DNA of 30,165 nt, taken from assembly GCA_009602725.1 (NCBI GenBank), contig WELB01000276.1:84861-115025 (forward strand), read 5' to 3'. Source of the DNA: Spirogloea muscicola (Eukaryota > Streptophyta > Zygnematophyceae > Spirogloeales > Spirogloeaceae). Positions 1-11,050 of this stretch are shown here, in pieces. The notes under the pieces were generated by a model. It saw only the letters and a list, made by a program, of their open reading frames with translations. It made no database searches and had not been told where the DNA came from. A program made the translations under genes and the position numbers. Position 1 is the stretch's first letter. Every line of letters begins with the position of its first letter.

Positions 1-54
<54 letters not shown>
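1..54. repeat. Poly-A run at window start
   Basis: Fifty-four consecutive A bases open the window and are followed directly by GC-rich sequence. It could be the poly-A tail of a plus-strand retroelement lying to the left, or a contig-end artefact. The sequence alone does not decide. Confidence 0.9.
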
Positions 55-56
<2 letters not shown>

Positions 57-349
57 TGCTCACGGGGGAGGGGGGGGGCGAGATGCGGCTGCCCGGCGCC
101 ACGTGGCGGGGCGGGCGGGGGCCCGGGCGCCGCCATCCTGACGCGTCATCGCGGGGGCGGGGGCGCCTTGCCCCCCCCCCGCCCGTCCCTCCCTCTCTCT
201 TGGGCTCGCCTCCCACAGCCACTTGCCTTCCCTTTGCACGAGCTGTTGCCTCGGCGGCGTGCTTGCCGCCCTCCTCCCCCTCCTTTCGTCCTCCTCCACA
301 CCCTGCCTCCCTCTCCGACGAGACGGGTTTTTGCCCTGCCCTGTCCCTG

Positions 350-602
350 TGGATGCGGCTATCATCAAGTCTGCAGCGCTCCCAGGCACTCGCGATTCAC
401 CAGCGTTCTGGTCGTGCATTAGCCCAGGCTAGTGGCTTCCGTGGTGGTGGTTTGGCTCCTCAGTACAGCTGTTCAGATATGCATGTGCTCACTCGGGGAT
501 ATGAGTGTCCCCCTTCCTTAGCCAGCTCGTTACCCAGTTAACAGTCAATTGTCAGGCTAGAATGGCCTCCCTTTCAATTCATGCGCACCGCGTGCCTTCT
601 CT
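350..602 (+). mobile_element. Retroelement subfamily A, 3'-end fragment
   Basis: This stretch matches the 3' end of the retroelement open frame at 21290-21535. It encodes the same C-terminal peptide (MRLSSSLQRSQALAIHQRSG at the start, SDMHVLTRGY at the end) and then the same 3' tail, beginning GTGTCCCCC and running through a block that starts GGCCTCCCTTTCAAT. The stop codon seen after RGY in the longer copy is replaced by GAG here, so the frame reads through. Everything upstream of about position 350 is unrelated, as expected for a 5'-truncated insertion. Confidence 0.8.
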
Positions 603-623
603 CCTGAGAGGTGCTGCTTACGT

Positions 624-1000
624 TGGCCTCCCTTCCATTCCATGCGCCTCGCGCGCCTTTTCTCCCAGCCATCGCCCTCCGTTGAAAGAGCTGCTTCTTC
701 CGCCTGCTCGTCCCGCTCCCTGTCGGACCTTGTCCGCTCCTTCTCGTCTCGCCTCTCACTCGGGGTTACTAAGCTTCCATTTGCAGTGGTCACTTGCGAG
801 CTGTGTGGCTATATGCAGTAGTCACTTGCGTAGCTGTATGGTATTAGCACCTTGTCGGTCCTATGATCTTTCTGGGCTGGCTTTTCACAGACCTCGCCCC
901 CGTTTCTTTGGAAGAGCTTACTTCTCGCCACGCCCTCAGGCAAGAACTCTCGCCACTCTGGGCTGGCCTCTCACACCCATTGCCCCCACCTTCGAAGACC
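624..1000 (+). repeat. Further retroelement tail pieces
   Basis: A second copy of the subfamily A terminal block (GGCCTCCCTTCCATTCCATG) lies at about 626-668. At about 868-990 are two stretches resembling the subfamily B/C tail, with GGGCTGGCTTTTCACAGAC-like and GGGCTGGCCTCTCACACCC-like motifs. The same motifs recur many times at 17.1-19.8 kb. A weak RGY-plus-stop sequence (ACTCGGGGTTACTAA) is present near 759-773. I see no gene here. Confidence 0.5.
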
Positions 1001-1717
1001 ATCCAGATACTTGCTGGTGACTTGGGTTACAGAGTCCACAAGCGCAGTGGCATCCGGTTCTGCTCTGCGCTTCGCATCTTGTCGGGGCTCCCCACTCCGA
1101 CCCTGTCTCGTCGGGGCTGGCCTCTTGTGGCCACAACCCTCTCCTCTCCTCCAGCAGCCCTCTGCACGAGTGGCACAAGGTGCGCTGTTGGCACGCAATC
1201 TCGCTCCAATCTGCATTGAGGGCCACCATATCCGACAGGCATGCTGCCGGGACGACCCAAAAAGACACTCCAGCCTCGACAAGCTCGTCTTGGTCGTTGT
1301 GTCGGAGGCTCCCAGTCGAGCTCAAGCCATGCTGCACCAACTTGATACTGGCTTGAAGCCTTCAACCGACGGCGCTGTCTGACCCCTCTGAGTGGATGTT
1401 TGGCCAGCGCATCCAGTCAGGAGGCAACAGAGTAATAATGAGAACGAGCACAAGCGAAAGAAAATGCTCCTCCAATCTGAGGCAGTGGCTGGGAAAGGCC
1501 CGCCCAAAAAGAATAGCAAAGGTCCAAAGAGCCAAAGGGCGCACAAGCACTCCTTAAAACCTATCCGCCCTCCTAAACATGATACCTCCGCACCGTGCCA
1601 GCTTGAGCAACTGATGCATGAGCTGCCCACTACTGCAAGCAATAAATAATATATCAATGTTACAAGAATGACGGCTGACCCTAGATCCTGACAACACTGA
1701 TACGCAACACTTCCAAA
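1001..1717. other. No recognised gene
   Basis: Open frames exist on both strands (for example 1011-1382 plus and 1322-1810 minus), but none shows a motif I recognise, a convincing exon structure or consistent similarity to neighbouring genes. The right part is the 3' flank of the minus-strand Sec14-like gene. A TGTAA motif, the usual green-algal polyadenylation signal, lies on the minus strand at 1664-1660, about 230 bp past that gene's stop codon. Confidence 0.4.
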
Positions 1718-1862
1718 CAACCCCCTGAGCCCTTGGAGATAGTGCTCCATCTTGCTCCAAACACTCCAGCATTTATGACGCACTAACACAAATGCAACAC
1801 CCTCCCACAACCCCCTGAACTCATGGTATAGTGCTCAGTCTTGCTCCTTATACTCCAGCAAT
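1718..1862. repeat. Tandem duplication, 90-bp spacing
   Basis: Two diverged copies of about 53 bp start at 1718 and 1808. Both begin CAACCCCCTGA, contain ATAGTGCTC and TCTTGCTCC, and end ACTCCAGCA. The repeat lies downstream of the Sec14-like gene's stop codon, so it may be part of its 3' untranslated region. Confidence 0.7.
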
Positions 1863-1890
1863 ATATATCTGTGTTGTGGGAGACCTTTCT

Positions 1891-4456
1891 TCACACAGGC
1901 TCTGGCGCCTTGCTGTAGAGTTGGTCCTTCCAAGGCCCGGCGTCTAAATTTTCACAACCGCCGAGGCACTTGCAGTTGCCTCCAAAAGCCTGGGGCAGGT
2001 TATCTGGAGACAGAACCAATGGCCGACCACTACTGCCTCAATCTCACAAAATCTATGCAGGCTGTCAGATGGCCTGCCTAGATCATCAGTTATCGTTTCC
2101 GTACAGCAACTCAAATGTCATGGCAGTGGTTCGCAGAATCATACTGAATGTGCACAAGTCATGGCTAGCGGGCTAGCATAGCGGGCTAGCAACTGACCAA
2201 TATCGACATGCTCCAGGAGCTTTGCCTCATACTTGCTCCCGACCACGTCAATTTTCCGCAGGGTCTTCTTGTCCAACCAGATTCTCACAATCTGAAGGCA
2301 GCTTGGCACGCGGGCTTCTCATAAGCACACATCCTACCAAAGTATGACCAACAGACACTCTCCTCTGATCCTACTCGTGCTCTTGCCACTTCCCATTGCC
2401 TGTGCTCGCTTACGATCAAGACCCAGCAATTCATGTAGTGGACAAGTCCTGCCGTATCGTCACATGACTGATTTGGTGCTCACCATGAAGACCATTCGCG
2501 CTAGACCATTTGCACGAGATTTGCCATTCGTTGATACTCTAGTAGCTGTTACACTCTAGAAGCACATTGTCAGCAGGGCTGTAGACCTATGACTAATTTT
2601 GAAGGTCACCTGCCAGATCAGCTTGAAAACAGGTGGAGCATTTATGATAATGATACGGCCCATGTGCTCTGGATAGTAGTCCTGATCGATCCTTGTAAGA
2701 TCCTTGATGAATTGACGTACTTTCTTTGTCATCATCTCCATCCTCTGTGGAGCGAGTTAAGCAAGTTAAGATCGAGCAGATATTGTTGGAAGTGTACACA
2801 AACAACACATGGACAGCAATGTTCGTAGAGAGATGATGTCATATTCCAAGTGGGGAGCACTCTGAACTACGAGCAAAGGTGAGTGAAGGCCAATGGCGTA
2901 CCACCCCTTGAACGTCAAGGATGGTGAGTGACTGGTATATAGGATGCCCAGCAGCCTTGGAGCATGCAGGAAACTTCCAATCTGTCAGCATCTCCCACTC
3001 TTGCACGTGATACTTCATCATGCGATCCATTGTCGTCAACTGCAAGGAGCCCAAAGTCACTGGTTTCAGAGGTTGGCAGCCTTACTATATTTTTCTCTCC
3101 CTCTGCTTACTTGAGTAGGGGCACCGTGCACTGCTTGTCCATGACACCGCCGGGGGGGAGGAGGGGAGGCAGGGAGGGAGGGAGGGAGGGAGGATTGGAG
3201 AGAGAGAGAGAAAGAGGGAAAGCACGTTGAGATAAGGGACAATGGAGGCCTTCACAATGTTTCCAACTCAAAGGCTCCACATACTTCTGCTAGCCCCATG
3301 CTGCAGGCTTCATGACATGACTTGAACCTCTGATGGACACATACTCCTTCAGGCAGAGTGGCAGATTAAAGAGCAAGCAGGTTGCGCTGGGCAATTCATG
3401 CTGCGTGCAAGCCCTACCAGTGAGCGTGCTTAGGGCTGATAGTGCAAGTTCCATTCCTTGTCAGGCACGCGTACCTCAAGCAGTCGGTCAAGGTCAAGGC
3501 TGCCCAGCTGTTCAACATATACTGGTCTTCCCATCTTGTCCACTTTGTGATGGTATTGTGGATAGAACTTTTTGACCTCAACTTTCTCTGGGAAGGAGAA
3601 GTCCTGTAGAGAGACAAAACAGCGCCATCTTCAGGTTGCAGGTAAGCATTACTGGCAGCAATGCCATTACACAGGATGGTTATCAACTAGGCTTTCACAA
3701 ACTGAGAAACCCGCTTTTCAGCTCACAAGAGGGTTATGTTTGTCAAATGTGCTTACAGTGAGGATAGTATCGGCTCCAAAGTCTTTCCTCCATGTGCAGG
3801 CATTGTCAAACATGAGCTTGCTTTTGTCCACATGGAAATTCCGTGCCCGCAGAAAGCGCAGGATAGTCGTCTCGTCAGGGAACCTGAAAGAGCAAAGAAG
3901 ACAGAGCACGACCTTGCATCAGCCAGTGCCACAATGAGGTAGATGTTCATAACCTCCTCACGGAAGGTGAGCACCTGTGACTCACGACCAATTTCCGACC
4001 GTCTCGCCCGCTAGGAGTCACAAGGGTTGCACATAGTGAGACGACCACTCCTGGCTTTGTATGCATTGGTCAAAGCTTCGAATGCTTGCTTGACCTAAGA
4101 GGCTGCATGGTGCTGAAGCCGTCTGATTATCTCACTCGGCAATCAACAGCAGAGGCGAGCGGACTCGTGAAGGCAGCAAGGGGAGAGGTAAGATGTGACT
4201 CGAGACTGCTGTGCTCTGAGATCTGCATTATTGGCCAGGTACTCCCAGACGCAGCGGCAGTCCTCGATCGCGATCTATGTCATGCCTGGCGCGATCCACG
4301 CGCTCACCTGCCCTTGAAGCGAGCTCCGGAGGCCTGCAGGGCCGCTCGGAGCTGCTGCGCCGCCAGCTGCTGCTTCTCCGGCAGCAGCGCCTCCTCCTCC
4401 GCCTCCTCAACGGTGGCCAGCGGCGTGGCGAGCCGCTTGGCGGCGAAGAGAGCCAT
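1891..4456 (-). CDS. Sec14-like CRAL-TRIO lipid-transfer protein
   Basis: Seven exons on the minus strand give a 294-residue protein: 4456-4308, 3883-3757, 3603-3475, 3039-2902, 2744-2610, 2291-2198 and 2003-1891. All introns are GT-AG and all phases agree. The N-terminal CRAL-TRIO helical domain is visible (FPDETTILRFLRARNF, about residues 51-66). The lipid-binding domain follows, with KMGRPVYVEQLG, TTMDRMMKYHVQEWE, the family hallmark LTILDVQGV, then IDQDYYPEHMGRIIIINAPP and IWLDKKTLRKIDVVGSKYE. The C-terminus has NLPQAFGGNCKC and LDAGPW, typical of yeast and plant Sec14 proteins. This family exchanges phosphatidylinositol and phosphatidylcholine between membranes and supports phosphoinositide synthesis in the cytosol and Golgi. 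The ATG at 4456 opens MALFAAKRLATPLATVEEAE and is the only good start. No Golgi-dynamics or nodulin extension is present, so this is a compact single-domain form. The ligand cannot be read from sequence. Confidence 0.93.
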
Positions 4457-4673
4457 GACCGCGGAGCGAAAGGGGCGGGCGAGGCCTCAGCCGCGGCGCC
4501 GGAGCAGCGGCAGGGTGTCAGGACGGACGGCCGGCGGCGGCGGCGGNGGCGCGGCCCCACGAGGGGGCTGGCCCGCCCCCGCGGCCAGCCGCGGGCGCTT
4601 GGAAAGCGGCTGCTGCGGCCTCTCCCTCGCCGGCTGCCCTTCTCCCTTTTTGGCTCATGCGGTCCACGCGCGG
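4457..4673. other. GC-rich 5' flank with CGG repeat and single N
   Basis: This is the upstream region of the Sec14-like gene. It holds a short CGG triplet run at about 4530-4545, broken by one N at 4546, and is otherwise very GC-rich. It probably contains the 5' untranslated region and promoter. The N may mark a collapsed triplet repeat or a base the assembler could not call. Confidence 0.5.
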
Positions 4674-4910
4674 GCTGGCCGTGCTATGGCTGCTGCTACC
4701 GGGTCTCGGCAAAGTGCCGCTTCTCCTGCTCCGAGTTACTCTGATCTGCTGTTGCTCACACGTGGATACTGAGCAGCCATCTGCATCTCCCTCTGCACCA
4801 TCCTGCACTTTGTAGTGTAGTCCTTTTTCAGCACCTCTTTCTTTGGCTTTGAACATTGTCCACTCTTTTTGGGTTGGCTTTGCCAGCCCCTCTTCTCAAT
4901 GGGCGAGCAC
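4674..4910 (+). mobile_element. Retroelement subfamily C, 3'-end fragment
   Basis: The frame encodes GRAMAAATGSRQSAASPAPS followed by YSDLLLLTRGY and a stop at 4770-4772. The same peptide, slightly changed, recurs at 7960-8063. After the stop comes a tail with TGTAGTGTAGTCCTTTTTC, then GAACATTGTCC, then the hairpin-like GGGTTGGCTTTGCCAGCCCC (about 4870-4889). This tail is shared with copies at 8063-8165 and, reversed, at 18000-18127. It is 5'-truncated and lies just upstream of the Sec14-like gene. Confidence 0.75.
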
Positions 4911-5041
4911 CTTCTTCCCACTCGCATGGGCGGCTTGGCTGTCGGCCGTTGGAAGCAGACGGCGCAAGCAGCCGTCCTGCTGCTGTAGGGACGTCGATAA
5001 ACGCATGCGTTAGCAGGAAACAAGGCCGAAAGACCCAAGGC

Positions 5042-5345
5042 CCCTAGCCAGCTCATTACCCAGGACATTTGTGAGGCTAGCATTGGCCTCCCTTTCAATC
5101 TCATGCGCACCGCGCGCCTTCTCAAGGGCACCGAGCCTCCATGAAGTACTCTGCACCCAGCCGGGTGGTCGGAGAAACTGGTCTCGTGGTCGCGGGTCCC
5201 CTGGCCAGGGCCAGAGGCTGCACCCAAGGCACGACCGGCACGCAGATGCAGCGCGCGAGCCATGCAAGCGACACGGACAGGCGCATGCGGTACACCTGGC
5301 CAGGAAAAAGGCCTGCTGTATGGAATTCCGCCGGCTCCCTGTGGG
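5042..5345. mobile_element. Subfamily A tail abutting a reversed subfamily B fragment
   Basis: From 5042 to about 5126, plus strand, lies the subfamily A 3' tail (TAGCCAGCTCATTACCCAG through ATGCGCACCGCGCGCCTTCT). Immediately after it, on the minus strand from about 5345 to 5127, is a subfamily B fragment with QVYRMRLSVSL, frameshifted into the segment that other copies translate as ARALHLRAGRALAAASG. The two fragments are joined 3' end to 3' end. Both are too short and too broken to be active. Confidence 0.65.
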
Positions 5346-6435
5346 ACCGGTGGGAAATAGCGCGACGCGGGAGCTGGTGGAGGCCGATCTCCGGAGATGC
5401 CACTACCATGAGAGCAGGTATAGTGCAATAGCCCGTCAACTTGGCAGCACGTGCAGGAACGAGCGCCCTTTTCTAGGCTGACGAGGCATAAGCTAAAACC
5501 TTCAGTCCACGTATGTATGCTGCCATCGCAAATGCTCCTATTGCAGACAGTGTTGTTAACAACTGTCCACACCATGCAGGCTGGCACCCAACATGTCCGG
5601 CTTATCTCATCCTCTGAGGTGCACATTGCTGCATCACAACCACCTGTTCTGTTGCGAGTCCTGGATGCCATGATGAGAGTCACGATCTCCGATTGTGATG
5701 ATATGCATGATGTGCACTTCGTCGTCAATCCTTAATATCATAAACTTGATCAAGCCTTGCAAGTACTCAGTGACATCAGGGCATGCACTATATACTTCTT
5801 CTCGTTCAGGAACTGTTATGCTGCCATGTCCAAGACAATGGTCATGACTGAAAGAATGTGTCCTCAAAGACCACTGTCAATTGCATCCAGCGCATGCCAA
5901 ATACTCTGGCACACGTGAATGACCCATCATGCAGGAAATGATTGACATGAGAAGACCTGGGCTCTGAACCAGGTCTACATGCATTACTCCTGTACATAGT
6001 AGGTAGTAAACTATCAAGGTGCAAGTTCATGTCTTGCTACCCTGGTCAACTTGGTAACCCGTAAAGTACGATTATTCATTGCTATGTACATCACGATGGA
6101 CTGGAATACCAACCATTGCTCAAATACGGAGTACGCATATCCTACAGATGCTGTGATTCCAGCTTCCGATAGGTGGTCGGTATGTTTCTCGCCAGGAGCC
6201 TCCCATCGCAAATGCTTCCCACCCTTAGATTGTCGAGAGCTGACAATCCAAGGGTGTCAGGATGTCACTGCACAAGTGCCTGTCTTCTGCAAGTTGCAGA
6301 ACACACTGCCCAATTTACAGGAAGCCTCCCAACAAAGGAGGGTGTGGAGCATAGCATGTCGCAGCGGAGCTGGCCAACGTGATTTGTCCTACAATTCCTG
6401 CTTTTGAAGCCTCCCAGAGCCTTGACAGCAGCTCC
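5346..6435. other. No recognised gene
   Basis: No motif or exon chain could be supported. A minus-strand frame at 5867-5634 (containing PDVTEYLQGLIKFMILRIDD) has plausible residue composition and could be an exon of something unrecognised. A minus-strand frame at 6587-6315, overlapping the neighbouring membrane-protein gene, also stays open. Neither connects convincingly to other exons. Confidence 0.35.
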
Positions 6436-7506
6436 TTATTGTACGGAGGGCCCTGCAGAGTGGTTTCCAAAACCCTTCCGTGCTCTTTCGAAGGACTCTG
6501 ACATTTGCTTGACCAAACCGGCTCCGCCCTCTCGGAAGGCTCTGTGCTGCTGCTCAAATGCCCCCTGCGATGCACACTGACCTCCATCAGGGACGCACAC
6601 TGAGAGAAGTCTTTGCCTCGTCATGCCAGCAAAGGCCTCACTGGGCCACTTCTCGAACACTTCCCATGCCAAAAATATTGTCAGGCTAACAGCAGAGAGC
6701 CAAGCAACACTAAAATTCATGTACAACATACTGGCCGACAGTGAGCCAAATGCGAGCACGATGCAGAGACGTACTCCAACTGCCTCCCATGCGTCGCTGA
6801 TGATTGGGTCCACCTCAATCTGGAATGGGCCCCCCGGAGAGCCCTGGTAGACAGTCGAATTGCTGGTCTGGCTGCTCTGATTCTCACCCTGCGTCAGCAC
6901 AGGCATGCCGCCGCGCTTGAGTTGTCAGCTAGACAGGAGGGGACATGCGCTGCCAGCTTGGGCCACCAGTGCCGAGGCCACTGCCTTGCGCGAGGCACTT
7001 GCGGATGAATTTACTCCTCAGACACAACTGTTGCATGCAGCGGTACCGAACACCAGTCGTCCTGGCTCCCATGCCAAACGCGTCATACTAGACAATCTGA
7101 AGTTGGAGACAATAGCAGCCAACTATCCCGTCCGTCTTGCAGCTCATGCTTATGGCCAGACGCTCGGCAATTGAGCACGGCAAATGGCAGCAAACCCTGG
7201 ACAGACTGGCTACCTAAGGCACGCGCACACAGGAGGGGTGGGGGGTCGACTCGAATATGGGTAAGACGAGTGCCCTCGTCCCCAGGTGAGGGCCTTGTTG
7301 GCTGCGGCAGGCGGCCTGCCCCGCTGTTGCTGTGAGCGGGCCGCTGGTTGCCGGCAGAGAGGGCGTCAGGCGGAGTGGCCCACTGGGAGCCTCACCTGGG
7401 TGTGGCACACCAGGCCCGGGCCGCGGATGTAGGGCGAGCGCGCGGCGGCGGTGACGACGGTGGAGGCGTGCTTCGGCGAGATGGGGTGCAGCGCGGTGAT
7501 CGTCAT
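6436..7506 (-). CDS. Predicted two-helix membrane protein, likely organelle-targeted
   Basis: Two exons, 7506-7396 and 6888-6436, join in phase to give 187 residues. Exon 1 (MTITALHPISPKHASTVVTA) lacks acidic residues and is rich in Ser, Thr, Ala, Arg and Pro, as in chloroplast or mitochondrial targeting peptides. Exon 2 has a polar start with GPFQIEVDPIISDAWEAV, then two hydrophobic stretches, VRLCIVLAFGSLSASMLYMN and VAWLSAVSLTIFLAWEVF. A charged C-terminal region (GAFEQQHRAFREGGAGLVKQ, SFERARKGFG) ends at the stop at 6436. I do not recognise the family. The donor after CACACCCAG and the acceptor before GGTGAG are canonical. The intron (6889-7395) shows no further exon I could place in phase, but one is possible. 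A GCG triplet run lies in the presumed 5' untranslated region. Confidence 0.6.
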
Positions 7507-7589
7507 CCCCGGCCCGCGACCGCTGCCGCCCGGCACGCAGGGAAGCACCGGGAGGCCAGGCCAGGCAAGGTACGCCGGCAGCCGAGCCC

Positions 7590-7594
7590 CGGGC

Positions 7595-7626
<32 letters not shown>
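7590..7626. repeat. GCG triplet microsatellite
   Basis: About eleven uninterrupted GCG units lie about 85 bp upstream of the minus-strand ATG at 7506, in what is probably the 5' untranslated region of the membrane-protein gene. Similar CGG/GCC runs occur at the 5' ends of other genes in this window. Confidence 0.85.
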
Positions 7627-7629
<3 letters not shown>

Positions 7630-7959
7630 GAGATGGTTCTGAGAGACTGAGATGGAGGGAAGGCATATAGAGGAGGCAGAGAGGGGGTGCCACGCGGCAA
7701 CTCCTCGTGGCCGCTGCGACATTTAGCGGTCGCTGAGACTATATCGGCCGTTGGGAGCTAGCCTGCGATGTATCGCAGCGGTTCTGCGACGCGCGCCGGG
7801 GGTTGTGCGAAGCCGCCCACCCCTTTCCCGGGGGTCTCCCCCTCTCCTTACCGATTTGCCGCGGATAAGGGCGCCGGCCGGCCGGCCGGCTGATTGGCCA
7901 CGCCGGCACCCACCGGGTCCCTGGGGAATTGTGTATTGACTGGCGATGGAGCTGCACAG

Positions 7960-8226
7960 CGCTTTCGGCCGTGCTATGGCCGCCACCTCTGGGTCTCGGC
8001 AAAGTGCCTCTTTCCCTGCAGCGAGCTTACTCAGACCTGATGTTGCTCACTCGTGGGTACTGAGCTTCCCAATGCATCGTCTACGTGTTTTGTAGTATTT
8101 TGCGGTGTAGTCCTTTTTCCGGCTCCTCTTTCTTTGGCTTTGGACATTGTCCATTCTTTTTAGGCTGGCCGTGCTCTCGCTGCGGCCTCCGGCTTTCGTC
8201 AGGGGGATAATTTTCCGGCAGCTAGT
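7960..8226 (+). mobile_element. Retroelement subfamily C, 3'-end fragment
   Basis: The sequence matches the copy at 4674-4910. It encodes a GRAMAATSGSRQSASFPA-like peptide and, after a one-frame shift, SDLMLLTRGY with a stop at 8061-8063. The tail has the shared AGTCCTTTTTCCGGCTCCTC and TTTGGACATTGTCCATTC motifs. From about 8160 it continues as a block also present, reversed, at 17755-17815. That block ends exactly at the N at 8227, where cpSRP43 coding sequence begins. Confidence 0.7.
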
Positions 8227-10389
8227 NTGCGCGCCGGCGTGCAGGCGGAGGAGCGCGTCCAGCTCGGGGAGCCGGGCGAGCAGGGCGAGGGCGCGGAGGA
8301 GGACGGGGCGGCCGGCGAGGCCGCCGAGGACTACGGCGAGGTGGAGAAGATCATCGGCAGCCGCGTCGTGGAGAGGTGCCGCCGCCGCGCCGCCTCCTCG
8401 GCGTTGGCCTCGGAGCCGTCGCGAGCCGCCAGTGTGCGCCCAGCCCCGAGCGCTGAGCGACTGAGCGACTGATCGCAACTGGGGTTGTGGGTGGTCAGGA
8501 GCACCGAGTACCTGATCCAGTGGAAGGACGAGCACCCCGTCAGCTGGGAGCCCGCCGCCAACATCGCCAACGACCTCATCGACGGTGGGCCACCAGCCCC
8601 CGCCACGCCTTCCCGCCGGCCACGCCCGACGGCCATACTGCTGTGGCTGCTCACGGTGGCTGCCGACCCTCCTTCCGACGGCTCGTGCTCTTGCAGAGTA
8701 CGAGAAGGCGTGGTGGGCGGCGGCGCGCAAGGGCGACGCGGAGAAGCTGGAGCAGCAGCTGGAGCAGGGCCGCGAGGTGGACTCCATCGACCACAACGGC
8801 CGCACGGCGCTCTTCTTCGTGTCGGGCACGGGGTCGGAGCGCGCTGCGCGGCTCCTGCTGGGCGCCGGCGCCGACGTGCACTGGCAGGACAAGGAGGGCT
8901 TCTCGGCGCTGCACATTGCCGCCGGCTACGTGCACAACTCGGTCGTCAAGGCCCTGCTAGAAGCCGGAGCCAATCCCGAGCAGCTGGTGAGCGGCCGCCG
9001 ACGAGCAGGAGGCAAGGCTGGCAGTAATGGCTTCTTGTCGGCAAAGCCGGGACAGAAGCAGAGCCGCCGCCGTGGCAAGCACGCCAGGTACTGAGCAATG
9101 GTGTGCCTCCCAAGGTGCGCAGGACAAGCAGGGCAGGTCGCCTCTGGAGTTGGCCAAGCAGCTGCTGGAGAAGACGCCGCGCTCCAACCCGATGCAGTTT
9201 GCCCGGCGGCTCGCTCTCGACCAGGTCGTGAAGGCGCTCGACGACGCGGTCTTTGAGGACGTGGAGGTACGGCCTGCTCCGCACCTTGACAAGCGACGCC
9301 CTTGTGAGCAACTTCTGATTTCGCCTCCTCCATAAGCGTCCAGTTGCTGCAGGCAATTGTGTTGTTGCATAGAACGCCTGCAAGAAGAGGCCGGACCAAA
9401 GGACACGGAGGCTGCAGAGGGAGTTCTCAGGCACTTGTGATGCAGGCTGGGCAGCTATGAGGCCAATCTAAATTTCGCAAGGAGATGGGGGAGGAGGTGC
9501 AGGTAGAGGCAATCCTGGAGCGCAGGGAGGTGGGCGACTATGTAGAGTACCTGGTCAAGTGGAGCGACGGCTCCGAGGACAGCTGGGAGCCCAAGGAGAA
9601 CATTGGCGACGACCTTGTGCGGGACTTTGAGGAAGGCCTGGAGTACGGCATTGCCGAGAAGGTGCTTGACAAGCGTGAGGAAGCGGGGCAGGTGCAGTAC
9701 CTCGTCAAGTGGTCTGACTCCGATGAGGACACGTGGGAACCAGAGACAAACGTTGCAGCCGGTATGCCATCCCAGTTTCGAGATGGTAGCAGGCGTTGTT
9801 GCCTGCCTTGCCTTGCTCTAGCTTTTTTGGGGGTTTGGGTTCTGCATGTGTTCCACGCTAGGGAGGTACCTCCATCTACATGTTAATCCATGGCTTTAAA
9901 GTCAAAGGTCGTCGTGCTTCGAATGTCAATATTCTCTCGATTGCAGTAGCTTTTCTATTGCGCTGGTGCTAAGAAGTTCGGCTTGCTTGCTTGGGGGTCT
10001 GTGTGGCACCAGAGGTAATTGCTGATTTTGAGGGGCTGTCCATCGAGGAGGTGGAGAAGCGGCTCACAAAGCTCCAAGAGGAGGTACCATTGCAGCCTCA
10101 TACTATATACACACTCTCGGTAGCCAAATGCCGAATTGCATAGTCGGTGTAACAGGAGCTGATGCTGCACCGAGGAGCCTTGGTGCTCAGAGCTGAGTTG
10201 CACTCGTCAATCTGCTGCGCTTTGGTTGGACATCCTTCGCAACTCTGATCTTCTTTGAGCTGTACCAGGTTTGCTTGTTTGTATCTTGAATAGGATACTC
10301 GAGTAAAATTCTGCAGGAATCTGACTTGACTTGCTCTTTGTGTTCTTAAACAGGAAGAAGAGAGGAGGTCATCTAGCACAAAAATGTGA
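8227..10389 (+). CDS. cpSRP43: Chloroplast signal recognition particle 43 kDa protein, 5'-incomplete
   Basis: Seven exons: 8227-8375, 8499-8584, 8697-8986, 9123-9266, 9482-9761 (or from 9503), 10013-10083 and 10354-10389, all in phase, about 351 residues. The order is diagnostic of cpSRP43. Chromodomain 1 is EVEKIIGSR then EYLIQWKDEHPVSWEP. The ankyrin repeats follow (HNGRTALFFVSGTGSERAAR, GFSALHIAAGYVHNSVVKAL, QGRSPLELAKQLLE) and end in the conserved NPMQFARR. Chromodomains 2 and 3 are YLVKWSDGSEDSWEPKENIG and YLVKWSDSDEDTWEPETNVA, followed by a short charged tail. In plants and algae this stromal protein binds the L18 segment of light-harvesting chlorophyll proteins and works with cpSRP54 and Alb3 to insert them into thylakoids. 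The N-terminus is incomplete: the frame opens at the codon NTG at 8227 and no transit peptide is visible. Retroelement tail lies directly left of the N. Confidence 0.93.
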
Positions 10390-10554
10390 CCACTACCTTA
10401 ACTCATCCCTGCTTCGGGCAGCCGTCCTGTCTAGCTGTCATGAGATACATTAGACCCAAGTTTTGAACCTGCCACATCTCTTACTGTCTCCTGTGACACC
10501 GAGGTCTTCAAGTTGGCACCTCAGAGATGCCAGCAGCTTAGTATTCACTGTCGT

Positions 10555-11050
10555 GGTGGTAGGCTTCTATTGGGCTTCCAGTGGCCCCACTCGGTCTAGA
10601 CTGAAATATATTGGTGCAGGATGATTCAGCAGTAGCAGCAGAACACAAGGTCAGAGCAGTAGACTCTGTATGTGGTAAATCGACCTTCTAGGCAATTGGG
10701 TCAAGTACCGAGCAGAACACTTCGGTTTGAATGATTCACTCAGCTTTTTGTCAAGCCCCCAAGGAAGCCTCTCCCACTTGACATTGCGCCTGCTTCTGAT
10801 GCAGCGGGCTTGTGAGAGAGCTCAATAGAAGAGGACGAGGAGGTAGGGCTTGTGGGCTTCCAGCAGGCCTGTGGGGTCCACCCACTTGGACTAGACTGAC
10901 AACCTTAGGTGCTGGACAATTAAGCAGCAGCATGAGAATGCATGTAAAGCAGAAGAAAGATAGTGCGACTAGATGGCCTTCTAGGTATCTGGGTTAGCAC
11001 CAAATGGAAAGTCATACCAGACAACAAACTTAGTTGGCTTTTTGTAAGTG
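10555..11050. repeat. Diverged tandem duplication downstream of cpSRP43
   Basis: The segment at about 10555-10770 is repeated, with many changes, at about 10838-11055. Shared landmarks are GGGCTTCCAG or GGCTTCCAG, TCTAGACTGA or ACTAGACTGA, AGCAGTAGCAG or AGCAGCAGCATG, CGACCTTCTAGGC or GGCCTTCTAGG, and CTTTTTGT. The spacing is about 280 bp. No coding frame is conserved between copies. It may be 3' untranslated or intergenic sequence. Confidence 0.55.

Noticed and set aside
1322-1810. 162-residue minus-strand open frame with hydrophobic segments
   Set aside because: It overlaps the tandem 90-bp duplication and the 3' flank of the Sec14-like gene, has no family motif, and its hydrophobicity looks compositional.
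4736-5728. 330-residue minus-strand open frame
   Set aside because: It runs across at least three different retroelement fragments in antisense or mixed orientation and is an accidental read-through.
6450-6480. Possible 21-nt intron (GTTTTGG to CTGCAG) in the membrane-protein gene
   Set aside because: Its length is a multiple of three, so removing it does not reach the downstream open frame (GPPYNKELLSRLWEAS); the unspliced stop at 6436 is simpler.
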